Assembly (NCBI RefSeq): GCF_910592395.1
Contig: NC_088308.1
Coordinates: 5,146,001-5,210,000, forward strand
Length of the DNA: 64,000 bases
Direction: 5' to 3'
Source of the DNA: Lineus longissimus
Taxonomy: Eukaryota > Nemertea > Pilidiophora > Heteronemertea > Lineidae
Shown here: one piece after another, positions 1 through 11,700 of the stretch
How positions within the stretch are numbered: position 1 is the first letter of the stretch
Layout of the letters: the number at the start of each line of letters is the position of its first letter
Position numbers and translations under genes: made by a program
The notes under the pieces: generated by a model
Seen by the model: the letters and a program-made list of their open reading frames with translations, nothing else
Told to the model about the DNA's origin: nothing
Databases searched by the model: none

Positions 1-3000
1 TTGCAGGGGCCACCAGTTGTTCAAAGCTCAAATCTGGTCACCAAGGTTTCATCAGCAGGAGTTGCAACTTATTTCCCAACAATAGTGAACATATCATCAT
101 GTGATCTCCAAACTCCCTTGTCTGATGTTCACAGTGTTACTGAAGGTGTTACTGAAGTTAAACTGCCTGACGTTCCAAGTGAAGAGGCAGTAAAGCTTCG
201 GCATGAAGGGCCAGTTGCCTCACCATTTATGATGGCACGGAAACAACACATCAAGACGCAGCCAATCACACCTCTAGTTCAAGTACCAATTCTGACTATA
301 AAGAACGAACCTATCACCCCAGTCATCCCTATCGGAATTAACGTCATGGGTACTGTTCAAAATGTCAAGAAAGAACCTATTACTCCAAGTTTTCCTGCCC
401 AGCAACAAAGTGTTTTCAGTGCAGGAGAAAATCTCAAGAAGGAAGCCATACTCCCAAATGTTGCTGCCCAGCAGCTGAGACAAGAACTATTTTCTTCTGA
501 TCATGTTTGTGACAAAGAGGTGGAAGGATTGAATGATGTCGGACTTGCATTGCATGGCAACGGGAAGAGGCGATTGATGTCTGAAGATGACATGTCACCT
601 GCTGAGTCTTTGAAAGAGTATCAAAGTGGCTTCTGGGACGTTGTCGATGGTAACAGTGAACGAGTCGAAAGCTCGACTTTGGATGTGACTGTTGATGAGT
701 TGGATTTGAATGGGAATAATGTTACTGATCTTAAAGATGCAGTGGAAGTAGAAGCTGATGTCCATGCTGAAGTTGATGGGACTACTGCTACGGTTGTGCC
801 TCCTAGTGATGGGTTGGACAGTTCGAAGAGTTGTGATAGGTTAAGGAAAGTCATTGGGTCGATGGCGACAACAGATCGTGACGCCGTTGATGAGATCATG
901 GAGGAAGACCTTCCAGTTCAAGCTGGTGGGAGGAAACGTGGTGGCAATCGTGGCAAGGCGACAAAAAGAAAACCTAATGAAGAGGAAGTGAAGGAGGTCC
1001 GGAAGTCCAAGCGTAATAAGAAGTTTGAAGAGGAGGATGCAGAGCCTGGTGGAAGTGGCTCAATTGAGGCAAAGCCAACAAGATGTTACAAGATTGGTCC
1101 CAGTCGGAAGGAGGATATGTACGTTGGAGCCCATGTTTCAATATCTGGTAAGTGTCTGTAAGTTTTGTCTAGCTTCACTACTTAAGTCTTGATGGTTATG
1201 GTTGATGATTCTGAGTTCAAACCTCAGAGACAGGGTCATTTCAGCCTTAACTCCCTGCCACCTGAACCTTGTCACAGAAGTCAATGAGACCAAATTTATA
1301 ATCATTGTATACATCCAATTTTGGCACTTTTGTTTTCTCAGATCAGGTATCCAATTCCAAGTTGTAAATTACCAATCAATTAATTTTCAGGTGGTCTCCA
1401 CAAAGCAGTTGCAAATGCTGTTGAAGTTGGTGCTCGGTCGTTTGGGTTATTTCTACGAAGTCAAAGGCAGTGGTCCGTGAAACCAATCCTGGATGAAACC
1501 GCACAGAAATTCAGGAAGGCTTGCAAGGTATTACTGCACGTTTCCCCTTGGCTTTGAATACCCTTGAAATGCATCAGATTGGTTGTGAGGGCTTTTCCTT
1601 GTAATGCAAGGTCATTGAGCTAACGGAAATGAGAATGCTTCAACAAACAGTGTCCCTGATGTTGTGACACCAGGTCATTGAGCTCGCCATAGAATATTCT
1701 CATTAAAGAGCCAAATGATCTTTGATTGGCGACTTTCTATTCAGATATAGGATTATTCAACGGATTCTGTTCCAGGACCATCATTTCCCGCCTCATTTGA
1801 TCCTTCCTCATGGCTCCTACCTCATGAACCTCGGATCACCCAAACCAGATCTCCTGCAGAAGAGTCGAGATCTCCTGGTTGAAGAACTCTCAAGGTGTGA
1901 ACAGTTGGGACTGGAGCTCTTCAACTTTCACCCAGGTAAAAGCTCAAGTTTTAAAGTGAACACATACCATACTCATGAGGCTATTCTGTCAAGCACCAAA
2001 TATTTGAAGGTGGTTTTTTTTGCGACAGATTCTGTGTAATGGCTAAATTCTAAAATGCAGTCCAAATCAGAATGTTTATTTCAGGATCCACAGTTGGTGA
2101 GACAAGTGTTGAGGATAGCATCTTAAAGATAGCTGAGAGCATCGATTGGGCTCATTCTAAAACAAAGTACTGCAAAACAGGTAGGTTTTCTCGTAAACCT
2201 CTTTTTCTTGGATTTATAAATGAAATGTCTCAGTGGTGTGATATTCGTTCTGCCATTTCAAAAAAAGAGATAAATTCACCTTGGTCTACAGAGCTAAAAA
2301 ATGTTGTAATGTTGTCATGATAAATGCTCAGATTTTCTTCTCCTATTGGATAATACCGTCTTGAATGGAGAGGTATCCAGATTCAAGAAGTCAAAATGAA
2401 GGCAGATGACCGAATCAAGTTGATTAAAAACCTAAGATGTCCACTATGTGAGAATCCAACAGCCTTTGTAGTTCTTATTTTTAAGTTGTATTGTTTTCTC
2501 CTTTCACTGCAGTTATTGAAAATATGAGTTGTCAGGGCCACACAATTGGGGGCAAGTTTTGTGAACTTCGGGCCATCATAGACTTGGTGAAAGACAAGAG
2601 TCGCATTGGTGTCTGTCTTGATACATGCCACGCAATGGCTGCAGGTTAGTATATAAATCCTCTCCATGTATAATCAGGAGGTCGTATGTTCGACCCTGGA
2701 TTGGATGAGTTGGAATGTATCATCTCTGTGTCCTTGAGCAAGCCACTTAACCCAACTTGTTTTCCTACTCAAAAGTGAATAGGATAATACAGAAGTTGCC
2801 CACTGTGCTGTCGTTCTTTGGCTGATTAATCTTTATTCTCAACCGAACTGTAATGAGTCCCTCTTCATTCTTATTGCAGGATATGACCTCGGCACAGAGA
2901 AGGGTTTCAACCGAATGATGGATGACTTCACATCCATAGTTGGACTTGATTATCTTGTTGGTGTTCATCTTAATGACTCTAGGGGTAAGTATGTTTATAA

Positions 3001-3627
3001 TCTTTGGACATTTTGGGGCAGAAGTGCTGAGTTGTGAGAGACATTTAACCAAGTTATCTGGTGTTGTGGCTTGTGTTGGGACAGAACTGTCACTACATGT
3101 CTCACAGAGGCACCACTGTTCAAGGAGCTCCACATGCAGTGCGTACTTAACAACACAAAGTGGTGACAAGACTGAAGTTCAGACTACAACCCTGAATTAG
3201 GGACTGAGTACTACATCGCGCTCCCAAGTACACAATTATATTCCAACATTCCTTTATCATTCGACAACTCCAAACTTGGCTTTAGTATTTCAAGCTCTTG
3301 GGTGTGTAGATCATTTGACCATCATGTTTTGCAGTAAATTCAATGTTACCAAGGAGCTCAAGACTAATGGAGGTCATACAGTACATGTATGTGTTGGTAA
3401 GAGAACCAGTCTCAAGTTCTGTTGGAAATTTCTCGTTTACAGGTGAAGCTGGCTGCCATAAAGACCGTCATGAAAACATAGGGCAGGGACAAATCGGTCG
3501 TGCGGGTTTCAGACGGATAATGAATGACGCACGATTTCATAACCTTCCAATGATATTGGAGACGCCAGCTGACATCGATGACGTGATCGAAATTGAACTT
3601 CTCTATATGATGTGCAAAAACAATTGA
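1..3627 (+). CDS. Endonuclease IV (Nfo/APN1-type AP endonuclease), 5' end cut by window
   Basis: Cleaves the DNA backbone 5' to abasic sites in base excision repair. The coding parts I join are 1-1147, 1391-1527, 1776-1935, 2085-2180, 2513-2644, 2880-2984 and 3443-3627; every junction is GT-AG and in phase, giving at least 653 residues. The catalytic half starts at [10 protein letters not shown]. It shows the motifs that hold the zinc ligands in E. coli Nfo: [57 protein letters not shown] and ILETP, so all nine ligand positions (His/Glu/Asp) look present. The first ~370 residues are an extension that bacterial Nfo lacks: low-complexity, acidic, with repeated K-x-E-PITP motifs and basic clusters ([16 protein letters not shown]) that look like nuclear targeting signals. 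Family call is very secure; the start codon lies before the window. Confidence 0.93.
1180..1260 (+). repeat. Possible tRNA-derived SINE remnant in intron 1 of the endonuclease IV gene
   Basis: TGGTTATGGTTG resembles a Pol III box A and GAGTTCAAACCTC a box B. The boxes are closer together than in a tRNA, so this is at best a worn SINE fragment. Confidence 0.25.
2655..2775 (+). repeat. SINE-like fragment with box B and a V-SINE-like core
   Basis: Lies in intron 5 of the endonuclease IV gene. GTATGTTCGACCCTGG resembles a Pol III box B. About 35 nt later comes GTCCTTGAGCAAGCCACTT, which resembles the conserved core found in many V-type SINEs (CCTTGGGCAAGRCACTT). Box A is not clear. The element is old and truncated. 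Confidence 0.5.
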
Positions 3628-5165
3628 GGGAATGTGGTTGTTGGTTTTGCAAAGGAAAGTTCTGTGATTTAAAAACTTAAAATCTCTTTTAGACGATTAA
3701 ATACTTCAGGCAGCATTGACAGTCCTGGTGTGCACAAACATGGCATTGATGTAGTGAAGTGTAGTGAACGATTGAATCTGAAGAATGGGATATATTTTGT
3801 GTTCGATGGCAGTGTTCTATGTCAAGTAATCCCTTTGAATCCTTGGGTACTGATTGATTGTATGTCGCCCACCTATCCGGTCTAGCGGATACTTGATAAC
3901 TTGAGTATTACATGCGTTTTATGAGTTTTCCATTGCATCGTGCAATGCATTCATAAAGCGGCTCCATTGAGTACTGATTGTAAAGTGTAAAACGAAATCA
4001 AGTTAGAAATGTTTATGCATTATTCTCATCAACTCAAAAATGCAACAGGGAAATGTTGTCCCTGTTATTGTTCTATGCATCTGCCCCCAGTACATGTAAG
4101 TTGTCAGGTTACAGAATAAGTGGGACTTTCAAAGCTCTTCAGTTCTCGAGTTTCTAGGTATGCGCTGCTATTTTGTAAAACTCAGGTTATCGAATGTAGG
4201 CTAGACCTGCTTATTTCTGTAAATTTGTAACAAGATGATGTAATTGATTTGTTGTTTTTCACTCAATCTCTTTATGTCCATCCTCCCACAGAAGGCCTTT
4301 GTATCGTTCCTTCAATACACTCAATCAATTCCCTGCTGACATTGGCCTGATTTGGTGAGAAAACTTGACCATGACATCAAATTTGCGTCGCCCCACTTCC
4401 ATGTCTCCAAATAGGCTGCAGACTAGTGTAGTGTATGTGACGGACTCAGATTGGGCCGTCACTTACTGACTGCCACCAGCTCTTGTGTGAGATCCAATTT
4501 AGCAGAGCTTTGTGTGAATGTATTTTACAAATGATCCAAATACCTGATACGTATGGGAGGATGCTTATATCGCACACATGGATACTTGTTGTAAATCTTT
4601 GGTAATCAAAAGAGTGTCATAACTTTTTCTGCTCTTTTACCTTATATAATCGCATTTTTGGATAGGCAGTTTATTTATAGCCAAGTTATAGCATTTATTG
4701 GAACGTTTGGGTTGCAATAGCCCCAGTTTTCATTTAAAGCACACGTTATATTTTTCTTTCCTGTAAGTTTGGCTTTGTCAAGGAATTTGGCTGTAGTTTT
4801 GTATGTTAGTTTGATGTTGGAGTGAAATTTCTTTTTACTTTGGAATGGACAGTGATCTTGATGGGTTGGGGGGAAGGAGATGATGTTGACTTTTCGCTCA
4901 ATTGATCCTCCTTGGGAGGTCAAAAGATGTTGCATTTGGATCTAGATCTGCCAAAACTCCATGTCGCAGTGATTCTGCTTCACTTACTAATCTCATTCCA
5001 TTGCACAGTTTTTCATGCGGGTGGTGTTGTTCTCACCTTGTAAATTGCATTTAATTTTAAAGGAAATAATCAGTCTATTTTGTATACATGACATTTATTA
5101 CTTTGTTTCGTTTTGTTTATAGAATTCAGAAATAAAAAGTGCCAATATATTTTCAAATTGTGTCT
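3628..5165 (+). other. Probable 3' UTR of the endonuclease IV gene
   Basis: There is no coding signal between the stop codon (3625-3627) and a canonical AATAAA at 5131-5136. That signal is followed by a T/G-rich stretch (TGTGTCTTCTGTTGTAAACT) of the kind found at cleavage sites. I infer that the terminal exon is about 1.7 kb and ends near 5150-5165. Confidence 0.55.
5131..5136 (+). terminator. AATAAA polyadenylation signal, endonuclease IV gene
   Basis: This is the first good AATAAA downstream of the stop codon, with a GT-rich element about 25 nt further on. It lies 0.6 kb before the next gene's start codon. Confidence 0.55.
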
Positions 5166-5735
5166 TCTGTTGTAAACTGTGTTTGGCTTATCAGTTGTTT
5201 TGATGGTCTTGAAGCTGGACCTTGGGTAGATCCTACCAAGTGATGACACACCCAGATAGACTTCTAGATGTCAACGTTGGGACCAACTTAGACCCCCTAC
5301 AAACGTATTCTATGTAATAATGGCCACACTCAACTGTGAAGAAAGCACCTCCAGGATTGTTCTGTCTTCACCCCAGACGTTTAGTTAAGTAGACTACCTG
5401 CAGATGGCACTGTCGCATAATGAATTAATCCGCAGCTATTTGAAGTGATTAGGTTGTTTATTTTTCACAGTTGTTTTCATCACCATGGCTACTATAAAAC
5501 TTAACTCGTGTGTCAACTGATTGTGGAAAACTGTTAATATAAGGAGATTATCCCATATAACTGTGACAATGTCCAACAAATTGATGACCTATTTTAGCGG
5601 AATAGTCAACAAGTGTCTGTGTTGTTCGGCTCCCAAATTATAAATATTTGCAAACATTACAACATGAATCAAAGATAGTGTGATAATTATCGTCCGATTT
5701 TACCCAACCCTGCCGTCCAAATAGCATGGAATATT

Positions 5736-8700
5736 ATGGAGAATATAACAAACAACGAAGAGAGACTTAGACAAGTATTTGACGTCTGTGATCCGCAAAA
5801 CAACGGTTATATCACTGTTGAAAAGTTCATCAGTTTGGCCAAGGACCATTTTGGTGCAGATGAAGAGGGGGAGGTACTGACATTTCATTTGTTTACATTC
5901 TTGTGGCTTCATGTAATGTTGTTGTTTGTGTTTATGTATTGTTTATGTACCGTTCCAGATACTCGCAGTCGCAGTGTCCTGTTTTGGAGGGACATTAGAC
6001 AGACATTCTATTGCTAGATTTCAACACGGATCAATTTAGAGATTGTGACTTTGTTCTGTCCTGGTAGGACATACATTTCAAGGCAGTAGAAACCTTGTTA
6101 AACTCATCACTGATCTATTTTAACGTTGTGACATTGTCATTGTCATTTCCCTGAGTGACATTCTCAGTTTATCAATCTATCTTTAGGTTGGGGTCCACCT
6201 AATGTGCGTCCAGAACTCTGTTTGCGCGTCCGGAGCGCGTCCGGAAGAGAAAGTGCGCGTCCGGAACAATTTCCTATGTAAATATGAACCTATTGTTGCA
6301 TTAGATGGCTTAAATAGCATTTTAATTCCATGTACAGAAAATAAAATTGCAAAAAATCTTTTTGGTGACTTTGTATTTTACAATTTTCAGCGAGGTGGTT
6401 AATTACTAATGCCATACTCATATCCCAACTTCCTTACGCGCCTTCTGTTGTGGTCGTCTAAGTCGGTATGAGTTTGTCTGGGATTTGATGGCTGTGTAAC
6501 CTCCAAATCACTCCGCTGAAAATTGTAAAATACAAAGTCACCAAGGAGATTTTTTCCAATTTTATTTTCTCTACATGGAATTAAAATGCTATTTAAGCCA
6601 TCTAATGCAACATTAGGTTCATATTGACATAGGAAATTGTTCCGGACGCGCACTTTCTCTTCCGGACGCGCTCCGGACGCACAAATTGTTCCGGACGCGC
6701 ATTAGGTAGACCGTTAGGTTGTGACATTGTCCTGTCCTGGATAAGAAGTCCCAGTCATATTGTCAGATCCCTTGTTGGTTTCTTGAGACTCAGTCTCAGT
6801 GTCTCCAGTCTCTGGCATCTGTTGTTTCTCTTCAGGAACTTGATCAAATCATTGAAGTTCTTGATCCACAAAGAGATGGCAAGATCCATTTTCAAGACTT
6901 TTGTGTAGGTGTCCAGAAAGTATTTGAATTGAATGGTAAGTAGAATTTTAAGATCAAATTTGTCACCACTCATACTATTACACTCCATTCTTGCGACTGG
7001 TCTCCAGGAATGAAACATAGACTAGTTGTTTGCTGCATGTACTTGTACCTATTTTAACGTGCATAAAAATGATATTGAATAATTGATAATGATATCTTTC
7101 TTACATTCAAGTTTGATGCTATTGTAATGTACATGTACATACATAATGAATGATATAGGCCTATGGACGTTCCCAGGGTACCTATCATTTTATCTGGAAA
7201 AACATTACACTGTTGATATCGACATGTAAATATTTGCTAGATGATTTGTTTCATTCTTTTGTCGTACATGAACGCTGGTAACTGATTGATCTGATGTGAT
7301 AGACTACATTACATGTAGACAGACATGAGAGCGGAAATAAAGCATGGGTGTGGTTACACTGTACATCGTATGCCAGTTGCTGACATTGTTAATGTTAGTG
7401 CAATGTATCTTTTGAAACATCCAGGATGATACATGATTTAAAAATCCATACCATAACTAATAGCGAAGTAGAATTTGTATTTATGCTATTCACCGGAATT
7501 CGATTGCTGAGATTGACAATAGAAAGGTCTGTTTATGTTTGATTTTACAATGGAAATTCATTCATTCAGTCAATCATGCAAGTCAGCCTTTTACCAGCGA
7601 TATTATGTAATCATTTCAAAACAAATACTTCATTGGTTTTATTTTCTGAAGTTCATGAAGTTATTCTTTAGAAAACATGATAGAGCCAAAGGTAGCTCTT
7701 GCATGGATTAGAATGGTCCACTTTCAAAGGGGTTCATTTATTCAGTTCTGTGCTTGAGGATGTAAGCAACAAACCTGACACACTCATTCTCTCCCCCTTA
7801 TACACAATTTGGAACCTTCCGAAAGTGAATGAAAATGAATGGAGCAATTTGTGTGTACACCCTTCAGACAGGATCTAGTATTCAAACTATTTGGAAGTAA
7901 AAATTCATTGCAATTCTGGAATGTTTTCAATGTTTCTAAAGCTTGATGAACAAACTTCTGATATATTTGTGTAAGAAATTGCTTAAATTTCTCGACACAC
8001 TTCAAACATTGACGGGCTCGGAACTGATCCAATGGGTTTGCCTCAAGCTGAAAAAGCTGTTGGAAGGCGAACCCGGCCCAAAAATGTCAGCATTTGCCAA
8101 AGGTACTATTTCATTCAAAAGATATGATGTTACGTAATGGTGATACTTTGACGTCTTAAAAATAATTTATGACTTCTTGTCTCAACCGTCTTGTCAACTG
8201 TTCTGACATCTAAGACCCTGTGAGTCAACCATGTCTGTGAAGAGATTTTAGTGTGAATACAATGATATAACATCATCTAAGTTAGTTGTGTTATGTAAAA
8301 ATGTTATCAAAATATCTTGTTAACTGTTTTTCAGAGGCCTTACAAAGTCCTTCCATAGGAACAGGACAAAAATTTGGTAGCATCGACACCTTGGTGCATC
8401 AAACCCATAGTAGCCAGGAGACTTTAGTTGATGAAGATGCAAATAGTAGCGGGGTAGGTATCTCTCAGTTTTTCTGAGTGAAACTGCAGCTTGATATTGC
8501 CACTGATAAAACAGGCTCCATGCAAGTCCTATCCACTGATTGGCTAAAACCATAAATGGTTCCATCGCTGAATATTGATAATGATGATCACTATTCGCAT
8601 CTCCTTTTCTGATGACCAGCATGGTTTGAATCTCTAAATTCATTCATTTCATTTACTGCTCTAGTCTCATGGCTGAAACACACTTTGCTGCAGAATTGCC

Positions 8701-11700
8701 CTTGGGAGTTTCAGTGTCAACAAACATAAAACTATTTGCAATGTTTGCAGTCTACCTGTTGCTATGCATCAAATCTGAACAATATATGAAAACTAGCATG
8801 ATATGAAATGTGCAATACAGCTACGTGTATAATTAATTAACATCACCTCAGGTGTTTGGGTGTGTTCATCAAGTTAGTGGATTTATTGACTCTTGTATTA
8901 AGGTGGTGTATGGTGTGTAGATGAATACATTGAACGTGTGGAAGAGTGTCATCATGATCCTGTAGAGAGGACAAGCGTGTGACTGTGAGAGACAGTCACA
9001 TCATAGGTCCACGCTGTCTTCCCTGACGACAGCTTACACTACAGGCTCACATGCTCTTTCTTGGGAGATGAAAGAACCCTCGATTGCCTATTGGAATGGA
9101 TTTTGTCAAACTACATGTGTTCTGATACTTGTGCTCTGGACAGTTCTATTGTCCTTGCAGCAGAAATAATCAATAGCAGTAATAACCAGAGTTTTAATGA
9201 TTGCATTTTATGGCATCAACTTGTCAGTGTTGGATGTCAAATTTGATATCGAAAGGTCTTTTTGATAGTATGAGCACTATTCAGCATTATGATAATTTTC
9301 ATCTCAAAAGTTTGAAATCAATTTCGTCTTCGCTCTCCAAAATGTAGCCTTTTCATTGAGTTCTATTGTTCACATAGCTCACAGTCATGGGATGACATAC
9401 ATTATTCATAACCCTGGTCCCGGAGAGTTTGCTTTGTGCCATAATGAATATTTGTGCTCTCTGAAGTTTGATGTGCTGTGTGTGTTGCATAAAGCATGTT
9501 ATAAGAGGTTGGAGAGCAGGTGGTCGTGTGAATGAGGTTGGTGGTAGTGTGCAAACTTTCAACGTGTTGTCTCTAGCAATATTGTCAGACTCTTTCTGCT
9601 CTTTTCCAAGCTTGGCTCAGGCTCTGCTGTTTGAGAACTAAGGCTCGAAGGTGCATGGTCAAATTGTGCAAGCCTGGCACTTCTAGGATATTTGGACTTC
9701 TTTTCGTAAATCTGACCCTGGAACATGGATCTTAGGTGTGAAAGCTTCTTGACGGGAACACTTTTTGATGGATCTGAGTGCAGGGTCCTAGAGTGTGGAC
9801 TCAACTTACCCATTGCTGTGTGAAGCATTTTATTGCTGTGTGAACTATAACATGCACGATTAAAAAAAACACATTGTGAAGCTGCATTATTGTATCAGCA
9901 ATCATTGTGACTGCTGACATGGCTGACAGAGACAAGGATGAGAATAGTCTCCACCTATGCATGAGGCATACAGTTTTCCCACTGCACTATGCCAAGGTTC
10001 AGTGATGTCATCAATGTACCCGAATTCGTTGTCAACATTTGTCAAAATCTCACATCATTCTTTTTGAACTTGGAGTTTCTGAGACCGGATTTCATAAACA
10101 TTAGTCTAGCGGTTGGTTTTGGGGTCTGTGTGTTGTGCGAACTACTCGGAGATAAGGTGTCATCCATCATTTTGCCAATGGCAGACGGAGCAGATGATAC
10201 AGCAAAGGATAACGTTTTGGTACATGTATGTTTTCGGGATATAAGACGTAATGGCTTGGTTCACTGTCACAAATCAGTTAGGCACTTGCAACTGGGGTAG
10301 AAAAATAAAGTTGAGAGCTGAGCATCAACTACATACATGAAATTGGCAGTTCATTGCAGTACATGTATACCCTGTTGTGAATGCATGGTGACAATTGTGT
10401 GCACAGAATGACAGCTTGAGTGACTGAATAATCCATTACCCACGGTTACACGATATAAGATGTTGAAATCTGAATACAGTGTACATGTATGCAGGGCATT
10501 GCTTGCATTAAGAACTTTATTCTTAAAAAACCAATGTGGCAATAGAAGGTTATTTTCCAGGAAAGATAACTTATAAGACCAATAAGTGTTTGGTCGATTT
10601 TTCAAAAGATACAAACCATTTGGCTTGGTTTCTTAATGATATTTCATCAACACAACTTATTTCAGACGCACGAGACGTCCGAAGTCAGCACATACAATGA
10701 GTATGATATGATGACAGATGATGATTCGCCTCAAGCAGCTAATAACGACCATTTGATTCCGTCCATCAACTACCCGAACTTACACACGCCATTCCACGCC
10801 AGCTCCGAAGATGATCATGACAGTGCGATAAGTGGTGGATCTTCAGACATCCATCATTATAAGTAAGTAAAAGTACTGTCAGTATAGTATCTGATTCAGA
10901 TATTCAACAGGCAGGTTTTGCAACCCTTACGAAGGGCTACGAACGACGAAGTGCAGAGAATGTGAAGGTACTTTATCGACCATTTGTTTTAGAAATGTCC
11001 ACAATTCCTTGTTCTGCTATAGTGTAGGATGATTTTAGTCTCCTGTGAACTGTAAATGAATTAGCACATGACTTGATGACACAACATACCTTTGTAGTGT
11101 GTACATCCTTGTTCGTTTAGGACTTGCAAAACCTGACTGTTGTATCTGTAAACGAATGGTTTTCCTGAAGGTTATTTTAATCATTTTCTTTGTGCATATT
11201 CTCAAGGGGAAATCATATGTCACCAGGAAGTTGCCAGTTTTGACGGATTCCTTTGCAGTGAGACAATTTTCAACTCATAGAAATAAAGAAGGAAATCCAC
11301 CTTACTAGTCAGACGAACACCTTGCTTGCATCTTTATAATGATGTAAATCTTCCTGTCTTTGCAATCACTTTTATAAGTCTGATCGGTAGACATAAGTGT
11401 TAAGTGGAGTGGACCTCCTGTTTATGAACAATGACAAGAACTGTCCTTTGGGAGGTTATCAAATCAAGTTAAAAGCACTTGGATCATGGGTCATTAGACT
11501 AATCGTCTGATATCTCAGCCACATTGATTGTTGATATGCAGTGATAAGGATGTGTTATCATTGTTTTTTCAACTTTTGTTGTCTGTGTTTTTGTTTTTGT
11601 TTGATAAGTTTGTTGTGATGTCACAATTGGTGTCACAATATGAAAACATTTGTAAAAATGAAAACATATTGCAAAGCCTAAATATGATTACCGATTTAAC

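Noticed and set aside
5727-5762. Upstream ATG of the FIP3/4-like gene
   Set aside because: Its frame ends after about a dozen codons; the EF-hand frame opens at 5736.
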